The notes below the pieces were generated by a model. That model made no database searches, had not been told where the DNA came from, and saw only the letters and a program-made list of their open reading frames with translations. Both the position numbers and the translations under genes were made by a program. Positions 27,584 through 37,779 of a stretch of DNA of 64,000 bases are shown here, one piece after another (position 1 is the stretch's first letter; each line of letters begins with the position of its first letter). The DNA comes from Vibrio sinus (GTDB lineage: Bacteria > Pseudomonadota > Gammaproteobacteria > Enterobacterales > Vibrionaceae). The stretch lies in assembly GCF_023634645.1 (NCBI RefSeq), contig NZ_JAMKMR010000005.1, forward strand, positions 1 to 64,000, read 5' to 3'.

Positions 27584-29542
27584 ATGCGAACTAAAATCAA
27601 TACACCTGTATTTGCTTCTTCGTTTCTTACCGCGCTACTGATTGTAGTATTCACTTCTATGTATCCACACTTGAGTGGACAAGAGCTTAAAAGTTTCCAA
27701 CATTGGTTAGTCACAAAAGCTGGCTGGCTTTATATTTTGTCGGTGGCTATCTTTCTAATTTTTATCGTCGTCCTAGCGACCAGTCGATTAGGCCAAATCA
27801 AACTCGGCCCAAACCATTCAGAGCCAGAGTTTGGTAACATCTCTTGGTTTGCGATGTTATTTTCCGCTGGGATGGGGATCGGCTTGATGTTTTTCGGGGT
27901 CGCCGAGCCCGCCCTGCATTACATGGCACCGCCTGTGGGAACGCCAGAAACCGTCTCGGCAGCACAGGAAGCCATGCGAATTACGTTTTTTCACTGGGGC
28001 CTCCACGCTTGGGCAATATACGCGTTAGTTGCCTTGGTGCTCGCGTACTTTAGCTACCGTCATGATCTGCCTCTTTTGCCAAGATCGGCGTTTTATCCAC
28101 TCATTGGCGAAAGAATCTATGGCCCAATTGGTCATATCGCAGATACCTTTGCGGTGTTGGGAACGTTGTTTGGTGTTGCTACCTCTCTTGGCTATGGTGT
28201 TCAGCAATTGAATGCGGGACTGCATTTTTTATTCAATATTCCGCAAAGCAATACGTTACAGTTTGTGTTGATTATTGTCATTACCTTGATGGCGACCTTA
28301 TCAGTTGTCTCGGGGCTTGATAAAGGCATCAAGATTCTTTCTAACGTAAATATTCTTGCCGCGGTTGCATTGTTAATTGGTGTGATTACGTTTGGTCCAA
28401 CACAATTGATACTTAGCTCGTTTGTGCAAAATACGGGGACGTATTTAAGTACTCTAGTGAGCTCGACATTTAATTTATATGCTTATCAGCCGAAAGAGTC
28501 TTGGTTGGGTGGCTGGACACTGCTCTATTGGGGGTGGTGGATTTCTTGGTCGCCGTTTGTGGGCGTGTTTATCGCACGAATTTCAAAAGGCCGCACCATT
28601 CGAGAATTTATTATCGGTGTGTTGTTAATCCCAGCAGGCTTTACATTCTTGTGGATGACAGCGTTTGGCAACACGGCGATTAACGCCATTGCTCAACATG
28701 GCGCAACGCAACTTGTAGATGCAGTGAACCACAACGTGCCTGTGGCATTATTTGTCTTTTTTGAGCATTTTCCGTTTGCTAAAGCATTTTCTCTGCTTTC
28801 TGTTTTTCTTGTGGTGACCTTTTTCATCACCTCTGCAGATTCAGGGGCACTAGTTATTGATAACTTGGCATCAGGTGGTGAAGGACAAACACCGGTTTGG
28901 CAACGCGTTTTTTGGACGTCCCTTATCGGTATCATTGCCGCGACGACCAGTTTTGCTGGAGGTTTGCAAGCGTTGCAAACGCTGACCATAGCAAGTGCAT
29001 TTCCATTTATGTTAGTGATGTTGGTGTTCTGTTATTGCTTAATCAAAGCGTTAAGGGAAGATTATATGCTGCACTATAGCGTGAATAATCACACCAATAT
29101 TGTTCAGTACTCGCAAGTGAACGTCAATTGGAAAGAAAGGTTGGATGCGCTAGTCAGTCACCCTAAGCAAAAAGAAGCGGATAACTTTATTCACTCGGTT
29201 GCGATCCCTGCTTTAGAGAAACTGTCTGCACAGTTCAGGAGTCACGGGTATTCCATTAAAATGGAAGAAAGCCCAGATCAAATCAACATGACAATCAATA
29301 AAGATGGCGCGCCAGACTTTAACTATGCGATTCGATTGATCCAATTCTCTGTGCCGACTTACGCTGAAGAAGAATACAGCAAATATTACCGAGCTGAAGT
29401 GTTTTTACACCAAGGGGGGCAGGATTATGATGTATTGGGTTATACCCAAGAGCAGATCATTGCCGATGCCATCACCCAATATGAAAAGCACTTGCACTTT
29501 ATCCACCTATCGAGCTCCGAACGTTTGACTGAAAACGACTGA
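27584..29542 (+). CDS. BCCT-family betaine/choline/carnitine transporter
   Basis: Secondary transporter of 652 residues for quaternary amines, usually for osmoprotection. About 12 membrane segments; family marks are FSAGMGIGLMFFGVAEP, the substrate-site segment WWISWSPFVGVFIARISKGRTIREF and FFITSADSGALVIDNLASGG. A cytoplasmic C-terminal domain of about 130 residues resembles that of the choline transporter BetT, which also has this length class, so a proton-coupled choline or betaine carrier is likely. No betIBA genes nearby. Its 189-bp upstream gap follows the Amt-kinase gene. Ribosome site is weak. Confidence 0.9.
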   Translation: MRTKINTPVFASSFLTALLIVVFTSMYPHLSGQELKSFQHWLVTKAGWLYILSVAIFLIFIVVLATSRLGQIKLGPNHSEPEFGNISWFAMLFSAGMGIGLMFFGVAEPALHYMAPPVGTPETVSAAQEAMRITFFHWGLHAWAIYALVALVLAYFSYRHDLPLLPRSAFYPLIGERIYGPIGHIADTFAVLGTLFGVATSLGYGVQQLNAGLHFLFNIPQSNTLQFVLIIVITLMATLSVVSGLDKGIKILSNVNILAAVALLIGVITFGPTQLILSSFVQNTGTYLSTLVSSTFNLYAYQPKESWLGGWTLLYWGWWISWSPFVGVFIARISKGRTIREFIIGVLLIPAGFTFLWMTAFGNTAINAIAQHGATQLVDAVNHNVPVALFVFFEHFPFAKAFSLLSVFLVVTFFITSADSGALVIDNLASGGEGQTPVWQRVFWTSLIGIIAATTSFAGGLQALQTLTIASAFPFMLVMLVFCYCLIKALREDYMLHYSVNNHTNIVQYSQVNVNWKERLDALVSHPKQKEADNFIHSVAIPALEKLSAQFRSHGYSIKMEESPDQINMTINKDGAPDFNYAIRLIQFSVPTYAEEEYSKYYRAEVFLHQGGQDYDVLGYTQEQIIADAITQYEKHLHFIHLSSSERLTEND

Positions 29543-29559
29543 CCTTCGTGAGTTTGCAT

Positions 29560-29586
29560 AAAAAAGCCCGACTTCAAGTCGGGCTT
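29560..29586. terminator. Bidirectional terminator between BCCT gene and sdaA
   Basis: Eleven-bp inverted repeat AAGCCCGACTT / AAGTCGGGCTT, with A6 before it (T-run on the minus strand) and CTTCGTCTTC after it. It serves sdaA well and the BCCT gene probably. Confidence 0.9.
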
Positions 29587-29604
29587 CGTCTTCTCAGCGA
29601 AAGC

Positions 29605-30966
29605 TTAACAAACGATTTTCACCGCTAAACCACCTTGAGATGTCTCGCGATATTTCGCGTTCATGTCTTTGCCTGTTTCAAGCATGGTTTCAATGACTTT
29701 ATCCAAAGATACTGTTGGAGAAGATGAGCGTCGCATGGCCATACGAGTCGAGTTAATGGCTTTTACGGCCGCGATGCCATTGCGCTCAATACAAGGAACT
29801 TGAACCAATCCGGCAACAGGGTCACACGTGAGGCCAAGGTTATGCTCCATGGCAATTTCGGCTGCCATACACACTTGTTCTGGATTGGCTCCCATAAGCT
29901 CAGCAAGACCGGCTGCGGCCATAGAGCAAGCCACGCCAACTTCACCTTGGCAACCAACTTCGGCTCCGGAAATGGAGGCATTTCGCTTGTATAGCCCTCC
30001 AATAGCTCCAGAAGCGGCGAAGTAGCGGATGTAATCCTTTTCAGTGACCGGATGAATAAACTTATCGTAATAGGCTAAAACCGCGGGAATGATGCCACAG
30101 GCTCCGTTTGTCGGTGCTGTAACGACACGGCCTCCCGCCGCATTTTCTTCATTGACCGCGAATGCAAACATATTGACCCAGTCGACAACTGACATAGGAT
30201 CATTGCTCGTACGCTCGGAAGTCACCAACTGCCTGCGTAGTGCGAATGCTCGGCGAGGCACACGTAGCGGGCCCGGAAGCAGTCCTTCAGTGCTCATGCC
30301 TCTTTCCATACACTCTTGCATGGTTTTCCAAATATTGGCAAATGCCGCTTTAGACTCGTCTTCCGAAGACAGGGCTTTTTGATTCTCCATCACTAATGCG
30401 CTGACGGATAAGCCATTATCATTGCACTGCTTGACAAGCTGTTCTGCGCTGGTGAAGTCGTAAGGGATGGCGACGGACAGTGCCTCTTCCTTACCAAAGT
30501 TTTCTTCATCAACGATAAACCCACCACCGATGGAATAATAGGTCTTGGAGTAGAGCTGTTTATCACCTGACCAAGCGTGTATTTGTAGGCCGTTCTCATG
30601 CAGCTCTAGGTTGTGTTGGTGGAAAGTCATACCGCCATCTTTTGGAAAGCTTACCGTGTGCTTATCATTATAGATAGTCAGGTGCTCGGTTTCCTCAACT
30701 TGTTTGACGAAGGTGGGAATGGAGTCGATATCGACGCTTTGTGGTTCGTTGCCTGCTAGGCCCATAATAATGGCGATGTCGGTATGATGTCCCTTCCCCG
30801 TGAGGGACAGTGATCCATAAACATCCACAGTTATCTTGCTGACTTGCTCTAATTTGTTCTCTTCAATGAGATCATCAACAAACCGCTTGCCTGCTTTCAT
30901 CGGGCCAACAGTATGTGAGCTCGAAGGGCCAACACCAATTTTGTAGATGTCAAAAACACTGATCAT
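29605..30966 (-). CDS. sdaA: L-serine ammonia-lyase (single-chain, iron-sulfur)
   Basis: Deaminates L-serine to pyruvate and ammonia; 453 residues. It starts MISVFDIYKIGVGPSSSHTVGPMKAG, nearly identical in pattern to E. coli SdaA, with alpha and beta chains fused. Cysteines for the [4Fe-4S] cluster occur in TNGACGIIP, GVACSMAAAG, GLTCDPVAG and QVPCIERN. Next to nudL and pabB, as in E. coli. The 272-bp upstream region carries no recognisable regulator site. Confidence 0.96.
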   Translation of the reverse strand: MISVFDIYKIGVGPSSSHTVGPMKAGKRFVDDLIEENKLEQVSKITVDVYGSLSLTGKGHHTDIAIIMGLAGNEPQSVDIDSIPTFVKQVEETEHLTIYNDKHTVSFPKDGGMTFHQHNLELHENGLQIHAWSGDKQLYSKTYYSIGGGFIVDEENFGKEEALSVAIPYDFTSAEQLVKQCNDNGLSVSALVMENQKALSSEDESKAAFANIWKTMQECMERGMSTEGLLPGPLRVPRRAFALRRQLVTSERTSNDPMSVVDWVNMFAFAVNEENAAGGRVVTAPTNGACGIIPAVLAYYDKFIHPVTEKDYIRYFAASGAIGGLYKRNASISGAEVGCQGEVGVACSMAAAGLAELMGANPEQVCMAAEIAMEHNLGLTCDPVAGLVQVPCIERNGIAAVKAINSTRMAMRRSSSPTVSLDKVIETMLETGKDMNAKYRETSQGGLAVKIVC

Positions 30967-31239
30967 ATTGAATTCCTCAATAGAAACCCCCTAGGTAGGG
31001 TAGGAGGCTTTGCCTTATCGTTTTTTATTATAAAGTGAGCGCCTTTTGCGCTCTATTTAGTAACTTGGGTATTGCTGCGTATATATAACAGAGGTCATGG
31101 CTGTAATGCCACAATTAGCTGTAAAGATTTGGCGCTAGCGTTGAAGTTTTGTCATTTTCCAAGGCTGTGACTCCACTCAGAGCGAAAGTTGGCAAATCGA
31201 ATAGATAGAATTGATGTCAGTGCTTTTTAAAGATACGCC

Positions 31240-31842
31240 TTAATGCATGAGCTGTTTTTGCATCGCTTGTATAATTTGAGCCGTCATTCCCCAAATGAAG
31301 TGCGTTTTATAAGGTATGGCGTATACACGGTGATCTTGCTTGTTCACGCGAAACGTATGGCTGAACATTTTTTCTCTATCAAGAATGTGATTGGCTGGCA
31401 CCTCAAAGACTTCATCGACTTCGTTTTTGTCCATTAAGACCGAGTAGCTAGGGTCAACAATGGCAATTACAGGTGTTACTGAAAAATGGCTTACTGTTAT
31501 CAGCTCGGGCATTTGGCCAATAACATTCACTAAGCTGGGGTTGAGCCCAATTTCTTCATTGGCTTCTCGAATCGCTGTTTCTTTTAACGAAGCGTCCGAT
31601 TCTTCAAACTTTCCTCCAGGAAAGCTGACCTGACCTGGGTGGTGTTTTAAATGTTTCGCCCGTCGGGTGAGGACGATATGCAGCCCTTTTGGCCTTTCGA
31701 CAAAGCCTATCAGGACGGATGCTTTGCGCAGGTTTTTCCCTTTTAAGTGTGACACCCGTTTTGTTGATAGAACATCATATCCAACAGGTTGATTAAATTG
31801 AAAGTTACGTATAATTAAGTTTTTATTCACATGTGATAGCAT
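31240..31842 (-). CDS. nudL: Nudix hydrolase, CoA pyrophosphatase type
   Basis: Predicted CoA/acyl-CoA pyrophosphatase of 200 residues. The Nudix box begins GGKFEESDASLKETAIREANEEIGL across positions around 85-110, with the REANEE metal-binding core, preceded by HLKHHPGQVSFPGG, typical of the YeaB/NudL subgroup. Start placed at 31842 (MLSHVNKN), where GGAGGT sits 4-5 nt upstream; a start at 31878 would add 12 residues. It lies between pabB and sdaA as in E. coli. Confidence 0.88.
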   Translation of the reverse strand: MLSHVNKNLIIRNFQFNQPVGYDVLSTKRVSHLKGKNLRKASVLIGFVERPKGLHIVLTRRAKHLKHHPGQVSFPGGKFEESDASLKETAIREANEEIGLNPSLVNVIGQMPELITVSHFSVTPVIAIVDPSYSVLMDKNEVDEVFEVPANHILDREKMFSHTFRVNKQDHRVYAIPYKTHFIWGMTAQIIQAMQKQLMH

Positions 31843-32081
31843 GGCACCTCCGAGACGAATTAAGAAGACAGGCGACATCTAAGGCACTAAAATTTATACA
31901 CTTTGAGAGTGCTGGGATTGATTATTTGTACCTCAAAAGTTCAGCAGACTCTGGCAGAGCCCTTAAAATCATGTCTATTTTTCATTACTTTACTTAATAA
32001 TAGTAGTTCAAAATATATACAATTACCTTATGTAATCTTGAATTGCAATAAGGCTTTATACTCAGGCTCGGATTTCAAAGA

Positions 32082-33449
32082 CTATAAAACGGGCAGAATT
32101 TTACTCAGCTTATCGAGTGTTTCTTGATACTCGGCATCGCTTTGGCTATCCGACACTAACCCGCCACCAGCCCAGGCGTAAAGTTTGCCTTTTTCGGCAA
32201 TGAGTGTCCTGATCGTGATGCTTGTGTCCATTTTTCCGTGGCGACTGATGTAGCCGATGCTACCACAGTAGGTATGTCGTCTGTGCGGCTCTAACTCTTC
32301 TATGATTTCCATTGCTCGAATTTTAGGTGCGCCAGTAATAGAGCCACCAGGAAAGCTGGCACGCAGCAAGTCGGTGGCTGAAAAAGCAGGATCGAGTTTG
32401 GCTTTAACTGTGCTGACGAGGTGATGAACGGCAGGAAAGCTTTCGATTTCGAATAAGCTTGGCACGTGAACGGAGCCCACTTGAGCCACACGGCCGATGT
32501 CGTTTCTCAGTAGATCAACGATCATGAGGTTCTCAGCTTGGTCTTTTTCCGATTGTTGCAAGGTCTTTTTGTTGACTTCATCAATGCTTTTATCTGTGGA
32601 TCTAGGCATTGTCCCTTTGATAGGTTTAGTTTCAATGTGCTCTTTATCGAGCTGCAAAAATCGTTCAGGTGAGACGCTTAAAATAGTGCTATCGTCAGTG
32701 CGGATAAACGCAGAAAAAGGCGCTAAGTTGAATTTTTCTAAACGCTGATACGCTTGCCATTCGCTGCCTTTATAAGAGGCACAAAAGCGCTGAGCTAGGT
32801 TGATTTGATAGCAGTCTCCTTCAAGAATATAGTTTTGAACCGCATTAAATCTCGCTTTATACCCTTGTATGTCCATGTTTGATTGCCATTCACTACTTAA
32901 AGCGAAGTTGGACTTTTCCAGCGATAGGCTTTGCTGATTTTGTAGCCACTGCCAATGCTCGTCGACATTCAAGCCAACAATACACGCCGAAGCCAGTTTG
33001 TGATCCACAATGACTGCCCAATCATACAAGCCAATCGCCATATCTGGCGTAGCCAGTTCATTCAATGCAAGTTCAGGCATTGACTCAATTTGGCGACCTA
33101 AGTCATATGAAAAGTAACCGAGTGCACCGCCGATAAATGGTAGATCCAAGTCACATTCTAAAGGAGGTAAATACTGAGTTTGCAAAGTATTTAGAAGCTC
33201 AAACGGGTCTTCGCTGGTATCATAGGCGTCATTCTCAGTGATCACATGTGATGAACTACCATGTGTTGTGACCTTAACTCTTGGCTTCGACACTAAGATG
33301 TCAAAGCGGCTGTCGACATGATCGTCGGACGCTGAACGCAACAACATCGACCAAGCAATATGCTCAATGTGGCTAAACAACGAATTAGCTAAGTCGGGAC
33401 AATATTTCAGAGGTTTGACAGTAACAGAGTTGATTTGGTCGTAGTTCAT
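32082..33449 (-). CDS. pabB: Aminodeoxychorismate synthase component I
   Basis: Folate pathway enzyme of 455 residues that, with the PabA glutaminase, turns chorismate into 4-amino-4-deoxychorismate. Chorismate-binding motifs are present: the ADC-synthase signature PIKGTMPRS with its nucleophilic lysine (anthranilate synthases have PIAGT), SEKDQAENLMIVDLLRND, SFPGGSITGAPK and YCGSIGY. The N-terminal part has the usual split lobe. A 239-bp gap separates it from the downstream nudL. No pabA nearby. Confidence 0.93.
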   Translation of the reverse strand: MNYDQINSVTVKPLKYCPDLANSLFSHIEHIAWSMLLRSASDDHVDSRFDILVSKPRVKVTTHGSSSHVITENDAYDTSEDPFELLNTLQTQYLPPLECDLDLPFIGGALGYFSYDLGRQIESMPELALNELATPDMAIGLYDWAVIVDHKLASACIVGLNVDEHWQWLQNQQSLSLEKSNFALSSEWQSNMDIQGYKARFNAVQNYILEGDCYQINLAQRFCASYKGSEWQAYQRLEKFNLAPFSAFIRTDDSTILSVSPERFLQLDKEHIETKPIKGTMPRSTDKSIDEVNKKTLQQSEKDQAENLMIVDLLRNDIGRVAQVGSVHVPSLFEIESFPAVHHLVSTVKAKLDPAFSATDLLRASFPGGSITGAPKIRAMEIIEELEPHRRHTYCGSIGYISRHGKMDTSITIRTLIAEKGKLYAWAGGGLVSDSQSDAEYQETLDKLSKILPVL

Positions 33450-33637
33450 TTTTAAATTGTGACAAAGAATTTGTTCGCCGCATGGCGCGCTAGGGAAAGC
33501 AAGAGTATCATAATTTGAGTATTAAAAAGCGTAAGTTTTGGGTCTATTGAACTTTAAATGGGCAAAGACCCTAGTATCAAAGCATAAATGTGCAATTATT
33601 AAACTTATAAGCACTAACAAAAACACCGAGGCAAGTA

Positions 33638-35152
33638 ATGACTGCAATTCGTAAAGAGGATGTCATCAGCAGTGTCGCTGATGCACTTCAGTATATCTCT
33701 TATTATCATCCTTTAGACTTTGTCCAAGCTCTAGAAAAAGCCTACCATAAAGAAGAAAGCAAAGCGGCGAAAGACGCCATTGCTCAAATTTTAATTAATT
33801 CAAGAATGTCTGCAGAAGGTCATCGACCACTTTGCCAAGATACCGGTATCGTTACCTGTTTCGTCAATATTGGTATGGACGTCAAATGGGATACCGATTT
33901 GACGGTGCAAGAGATGATCGATGAAGGGGTACGCCAAGCTTATACCAACCCAGATAACCCATTGCGTGCTTCAATTCTGGTTGATCCAGCAGGCAAGCGT
34001 ATCAATACAAAAGACAACACACCCGCGGTCGTTCATATCAACATGGTGCCTGGCAATAAGGTTGATATCCAAATTGCAGCGAAAGGCGGTGGTTCGGAAA
34101 ACAAAACCAAAATGGTGATGTTGAACCCATCCGATGATGTCGCCGAATGGGTAGAAAAAACCTTGCCAACCATGGGTGCTGGCTGGTGCCCGCCGGGAAT
34201 GTTAGGCATAGGCATTGGTGGCACAGCGGAAAAAGCGGCTGTGTTGGCTAAAGAATCGCTGATGGAACATATCGATATTCAGGAGTTGATCGATCGTGGT
34301 CCATCGAACGCAGAAGAAGAGCTTCGCTTAGATATCTTCAATCGTGTGAATAAACTCGGCATAGGCGCTCAAGGTTTAGGCGGATTAACGACGGTCGTTG
34401 ATGTGAAAATCAAAACGGCACCCACTCACGCGGCGTCCAAGCCAGTATGCTTGATTCCTAACTGTGCGGCTACTCGTCACGTACATTTCACACTTGATGG
34501 TTCAGGCCCTGCTGAGCTAACACCACCGAAACTAGAAGATTGGCCAAATATTACCTGGGAAGCGGGTGAAAATACGCGTCGTGTAAACCTAGATACAGTC
34601 ACTCCTGAAGATGCCCAAGAGTGGAAATCGGGTGAAACATTATTGTTATCGGGCAAAATTCTCACTGGCCGCGATGCGGCACATAAACGTATTCAGGGCA
34701 TGCTTGAAAGCGGAGAAGGCCTTCCAGATGGTGTTGATCTGAAAGGTAAGTTTATCTACTACGTTGGCCCAGTTGATGCGGTTAGAGATGAAGTGGTTGG
34801 CCCTGCAGGTCCAACGACCTCTACCCGTATGGATAAATTTACCGACATGATGCTAGAAGAAACAGGCATCATGGGGATGATAGGTAAAGCAGAGCGTGGT
34901 CCTGCTACGGTGGAATCGATTAAAAAGCACAAAGCGGTGTATTTGATGGCAGTAGGTGGAGCGGCCTATCTTGTATCCAAGGCTATCAAAAAAGCACGCG
35001 TTGTCGCGTTTGAAGATCTGGGAATGGAAGCCATCTACGAGTTTGAAGTAGAAGATATGCCTGTGACCGTGGCGGTAGATTCAGCGGGTGTTAACGCCCA
35101 CCAAACGGGCCCAGATATCTGGAAAGTAAAAATAGCGGAAGCAGCTAAGTAA
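33638..35152 (+). CDS. fumA: Class I (iron-sulfur) fumarate hydratase
   Basis: TCA-cycle enzyme interconverting fumarate and malate, 504 residues. Oxygen-sensitive class I type: the N-terminal half has LCQDTGIVTCFV and GGGSENKTK, with likely cluster cysteines in QDTGI-flanking LCQ, CLIPNCAATRH and the GWCPPGMLGIG segment. The C-terminal half has TSTRMDKFTDMMLE and the terminal PVTVAVDSAGVNAH. The start has CGAGGCAAGTA upstream. Followed by a strong terminator. fumA versus fumB cannot be distinguished. Confidence 0.92.
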   Translation: MTAIRKEDVISSVADALQYISYYHPLDFVQALEKAYHKEESKAAKDAIAQILINSRMSAEGHRPLCQDTGIVTCFVNIGMDVKWDTDLTVQEMIDEGVRQAYTNPDNPLRASILVDPAGKRINTKDNTPAVVHINMVPGNKVDIQIAAKGGGSENKTKMVMLNPSDDVAEWVEKTLPTMGAGWCPPGMLGIGIGGTAEKAAVLAKESLMEHIDIQELIDRGPSNAEEELRLDIFNRVNKLGIGAQGLGGLTTVVDVKIKTAPTHAASKPVCLIPNCAATRHVHFTLDGSGPAELTPPKLEDWPNITWEAGENTRRVNLDTVTPEDAQEWKSGETLLLSGKILTGRDAAHKRIQGMLESGEGLPDGVDLKGKFIYYVGPVDAVRDEVVGPAGPTTSTRMDKFTDMMLEETGIMGMIGKAERGPATVESIKKHKAVYLMAVGGAAYLVSKAIKKARVVAFEDLGMEAIYEFEVEDMPVTVAVDSAGVNAHQTGPDIWKVKIAEAAK

Positions 35153-35182
35153 CACTTCGTATTTTGCTTTTGTTCTGAGACA

Positions 35183-35211
35183 AGCCCCTGATTATCCATC
35201 AGGGGCTTTTT
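35183..35211 (+). terminator. Terminator of the fumarase gene
   Basis: Ten-bp stem AGCCCCTGAT / ATCAGGGGCT, loop TATCC, then TTTTT. Textbook intrinsic terminator 30 bp after the stop codon. Confidence 0.95.
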
Positions 35212-35281
35212 GTCTTCAGTGTTCATCTGTTATTAATAATTCATCAAGTAATGTGATGATTCCTAGCAACGAGAAGTATGA

Positions 35282-36661
35282 ATGAAAAAAATAAAACAGG
35301 AATTGAACGACTTAATAAGCCGAGGCTTAGACAGCAATGTTAGGATAGCGGTAACGGGTCTTTCACGGGCAGGGAAAACCGCATTTATTACCTCTTTGGT
35401 TAATCAGTTGACATTTGCTTCTACTCACGAGAACAACTTACCCCTATTGTATGCAGCCCGAGATGGGCGGCTAATTGGCGCAAAACGTGTGCCTCAAGCC
35501 AATATGTTAGTGCCAAGATTTGCTTATGATGAAGCTTTGAGTGCTTTACATTGTGAGCCACCAAGATGGCCTGAACCGACCCGAGATGTCAGTGAAGTAA
35601 GGTTGTCTTTGAAATACAAGCCGACCAAACGATACAAAAAGCTTGTGAGTCAGTCTTCGGTTATTGATATTGATATCATTGATTACCCGGGTGAATGGCT
35701 GCTAGATCTTCCACTACTCAACCTGTCTTTTCATGAATGGTCACAAGAGCAGTTGCAAGGGTTGAAAGGTAAACGGCTTGAACTCGCTAAGGACTGGCTA
35801 AGTGCGCTAGAAGCGCTAGATTTGCATGCAGAGCAAAATGAGAATCAACTTAAGCATATCAGCGAGTGCTATACCCAGCATTTGCATCAATGTAAGCAGG
35901 CAGGGTTGCATTACGTGCAACCAGGGCGCTTTGTGTTACCTGGTGAGCTTGAGGGTGCTCCAGTATTACAGTTTTTCCCATGTCAGTTTGATGGCTCTGA
36001 AAAAATGAGTGGCTCCAGTAATTTAGCCATGTTGAAGCGGCGTTATGAAGAGTATCAGCACAAAGTGGTCAAAGTATTCTATAAGCACCATTTTGCAACC
36101 TTTGATCGGCAAATAGTCTTGGTCGATTGCCTGCAACCTCTGAATACCGGTCATGAAGCTTTTCACGACATGAGAAGCGCGCTAGAGCAAGTCATGAAAA
36201 GCTTTCGCTATGGACACAGCAATGTGCTGAAGCGACTGTTTTACCCCAAAATAGACAAAGTGCTTTTTGCCGCTACGAAAGCGGATCACATTACGCCAGA
36301 GCAGCACACAAACCTTGTGTCGTTACTTAGGCAATTGGTTCATCCCGCTTGGCAGACAACATCGTATGAAAATATTGATATGAACTGTATCAGTTTGGCA
36401 TCAATTAAAACCACTCAATCGGGGTTCATTCAAACCAATAATGAAACGAACCCTGCAATTCAAGGAATTAGTCTTGAGGGTGACTCACTGACGGTTTTTC
36501 CTGGAGAAGTGCCCGCTAAGTTACCAAGTGAAGAATATTGGCAAAGGCAGGGGTTTGAGTTTACCTCGTTTCGCCCACGGCCACAGGCCCCTGATACGCC
36601 GCTGGAGCATATCCGAGTTGATAAAGCGTTAGAATATCTTATCGGAGACAAACTAAAATGA
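35282..36661 (+). CDS. ycjX: YcjX-like P-loop nucleotidase (DUF463)
   Basis: Predicted GTP-binding protein, 459 residues. The Walker A loop is GLSRAGKTAF (GxxxxGKT) near residue 32, followed by the DUF463-type segments IDIDIIDYPGEWLLDLPLL and VLVDCLQPLNTGHEAF. It forms a stress-linked pair with ycjF; the ycjF ATG overlaps its stop by 4 bp. The role is not well established; in E. coli these genes lie beside the phage-shock locus and tyrR. Confidence 0.93.
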   Translation: MKKIKQELNDLISRGLDSNVRIAVTGLSRAGKTAFITSLVNQLTFASTHENNLPLLYAARDGRLIGAKRVPQANMLVPRFAYDEALSALHCEPPRWPEPTRDVSEVRLSLKYKPTKRYKKLVSQSSVIDIDIIDYPGEWLLDLPLLNLSFHEWSQEQLQGLKGKRLELAKDWLSALEALDLHAEQNENQLKHISECYTQHLHQCKQAGLHYVQPGRFVLPGELEGAPVLQFFPCQFDGSEKMSGSSNLAMLKRRYEEYQHKVVKVFYKHHFATFDRQIVLVDCLQPLNTGHEAFHDMRSALEQVMKSFRYGHSNVLKRLFYPKIDKVLFAATKADHITPEQHTNLVSLLRQLVHPAWQTTSYENIDMNCISLASIKTTQSGFIQTNNETNPAIQGISLEGDSLTVFPGEVPAKLPSEEYWQRQGFEFTSFRPRPQAPDTPLEHIRVDKALEYLIGDKLK

Positions 36662-37692
36662 GTGATTTTAAAAGCAAAAAGGTCTTCGATGTTCCCTTAG
36701 AAAAGCAACAAGCTGAGCAAGATGATCTTACCGTTCAAAAAATATTTCAAAGTGACGACCACTTTATTCCGCAGCCATCTCAAGATAGCGAAGAGGAGAT
36801 CAAAGCGGAAAAAGACGTTGAATTGATCATTCGCCCTAAAAAGGGCAAAAAATGGTTATTCACGAGTGCGTTAGTCGCTTTTGCAGGTTTGGTGGGCTGG
36901 CAAGCGATTGACTCTTTCATTAGCGCGATTCAGGCAGGAAATTGGCTTGCTTTAGCTTGGGCGGCGTTTATCTCTGCTATTGCTTCTTTTGGGATAGGGG
37001 CTGTCTTTAAAGAATTATTAAAGCTTCGCACACTTCGAGGCCACTTTGATATGCAAGAGCAAGGCGAGCGGTTGCTCAACAGCGATAGCATTGGCAAGGG
37101 ACAAGAGTTTTGCGAAAACATTGTTAAGCACAGCCAAATAAACACTCAATCGGCCAGCTACCAACGTTGGCAAAACAGCGTCAATGCCAATCACAGCGAC
37201 GCCGAAGTTGTGGATATGTTTGACTCTATGGTTATCTGTGAACAAGATAAATTGGCGTCAAAGTTAGTTTCCAAGTATGCGACGGAAGCGGCTGCTCTCG
37301 TCACAGTGAGTCCATTGGCCATTGCTGATATGTTGTTAGTAGCCTGGAGAAATTTTAAAATGATCGATGGGCTTGCGGATATATATGGTGTGGAGCTGGG
37401 GTACTGGTCGCGATTGAAGTTGTTTAAGTCAGTACTGATCAATATGGCTGCGATAGGTGCAACGGATTTAGTCATCGACGCGAGTATGGATTTGATGTCA
37501 ATGGATCTCGCTAAGCGTGTCTCGGCGCGTGCAGGTCAAGGTATTGGCATTGGAATATTGACGGCTCGGTTAGGTATCAAAGCAATGTCTTTATTACGCC
37601 CGATCCCATGGCGCAAAGAAAAAGCGGTCAAACTTAGTACAATTCGCAAACAAATAGCGCAGAAAATTGCATCAATTAGCATTAAGTCATAA
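36658..37692 (+). CDS. ycjF: YcjF-like inner-membrane protein
   Basis: UPF0283/YcjF family membrane protein, 344 residues. An acidic cytoplasmic N-terminus precedes two adjacent membrane helices (about 60-120: KKWLFTSALVAFAGLVGWQ, then LALAWAAFISAIASFGIGAV), with a soluble or membrane-associated C-terminal half with LADIYGVELGYWSRLKLFK. Start overlaps ycjX in an ATGA. It lies upstream of tyrR as in E. coli. Function unknown; the pairing with the YcjX NTPase suggests a membrane receptor for it. Confidence 0.92.
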   Translation: MSDFKSKKVFDVPLEKQQAEQDDLTVQKIFQSDDHFIPQPSQDSEEEIKAEKDVELIIRPKKGKKWLFTSALVAFAGLVGWQAIDSFISAIQAGNWLALAWAAFISAIASFGIGAVFKELLKLRTLRGHFDMQEQGERLLNSDSIGKGQEFCENIVKHSQINTQSASYQRWQNSVNANHSDAEVVDMFDSMVICEQDKLASKLVSKYATEAAALVTVSPLAIADMLLVAWRNFKMIDGLADIYGVELGYWSRLKLFKSVLINMAAIGATDLVIDASMDLMSMDLAKRVSARAGQGIGIGILTARLGIKAMSLLRPIPWRKEKAVKLSTIRKQIAQKIASISIKS

Positions 37693-37779
37693 TTATTGTG
37701 ATATCGGTGGCCTTGACGGCTTGCATCGCTTAGGCGAAACTACTGTCAACTTTTCGTGACACTTTACTAGGAACGAACC

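Noticed and set aside
31903..32127. 74-codon plus-strand frame next to pabB
   Set aside because: Overlaps the end of pabB and has no start signal; a shadow of non-coding DNA.
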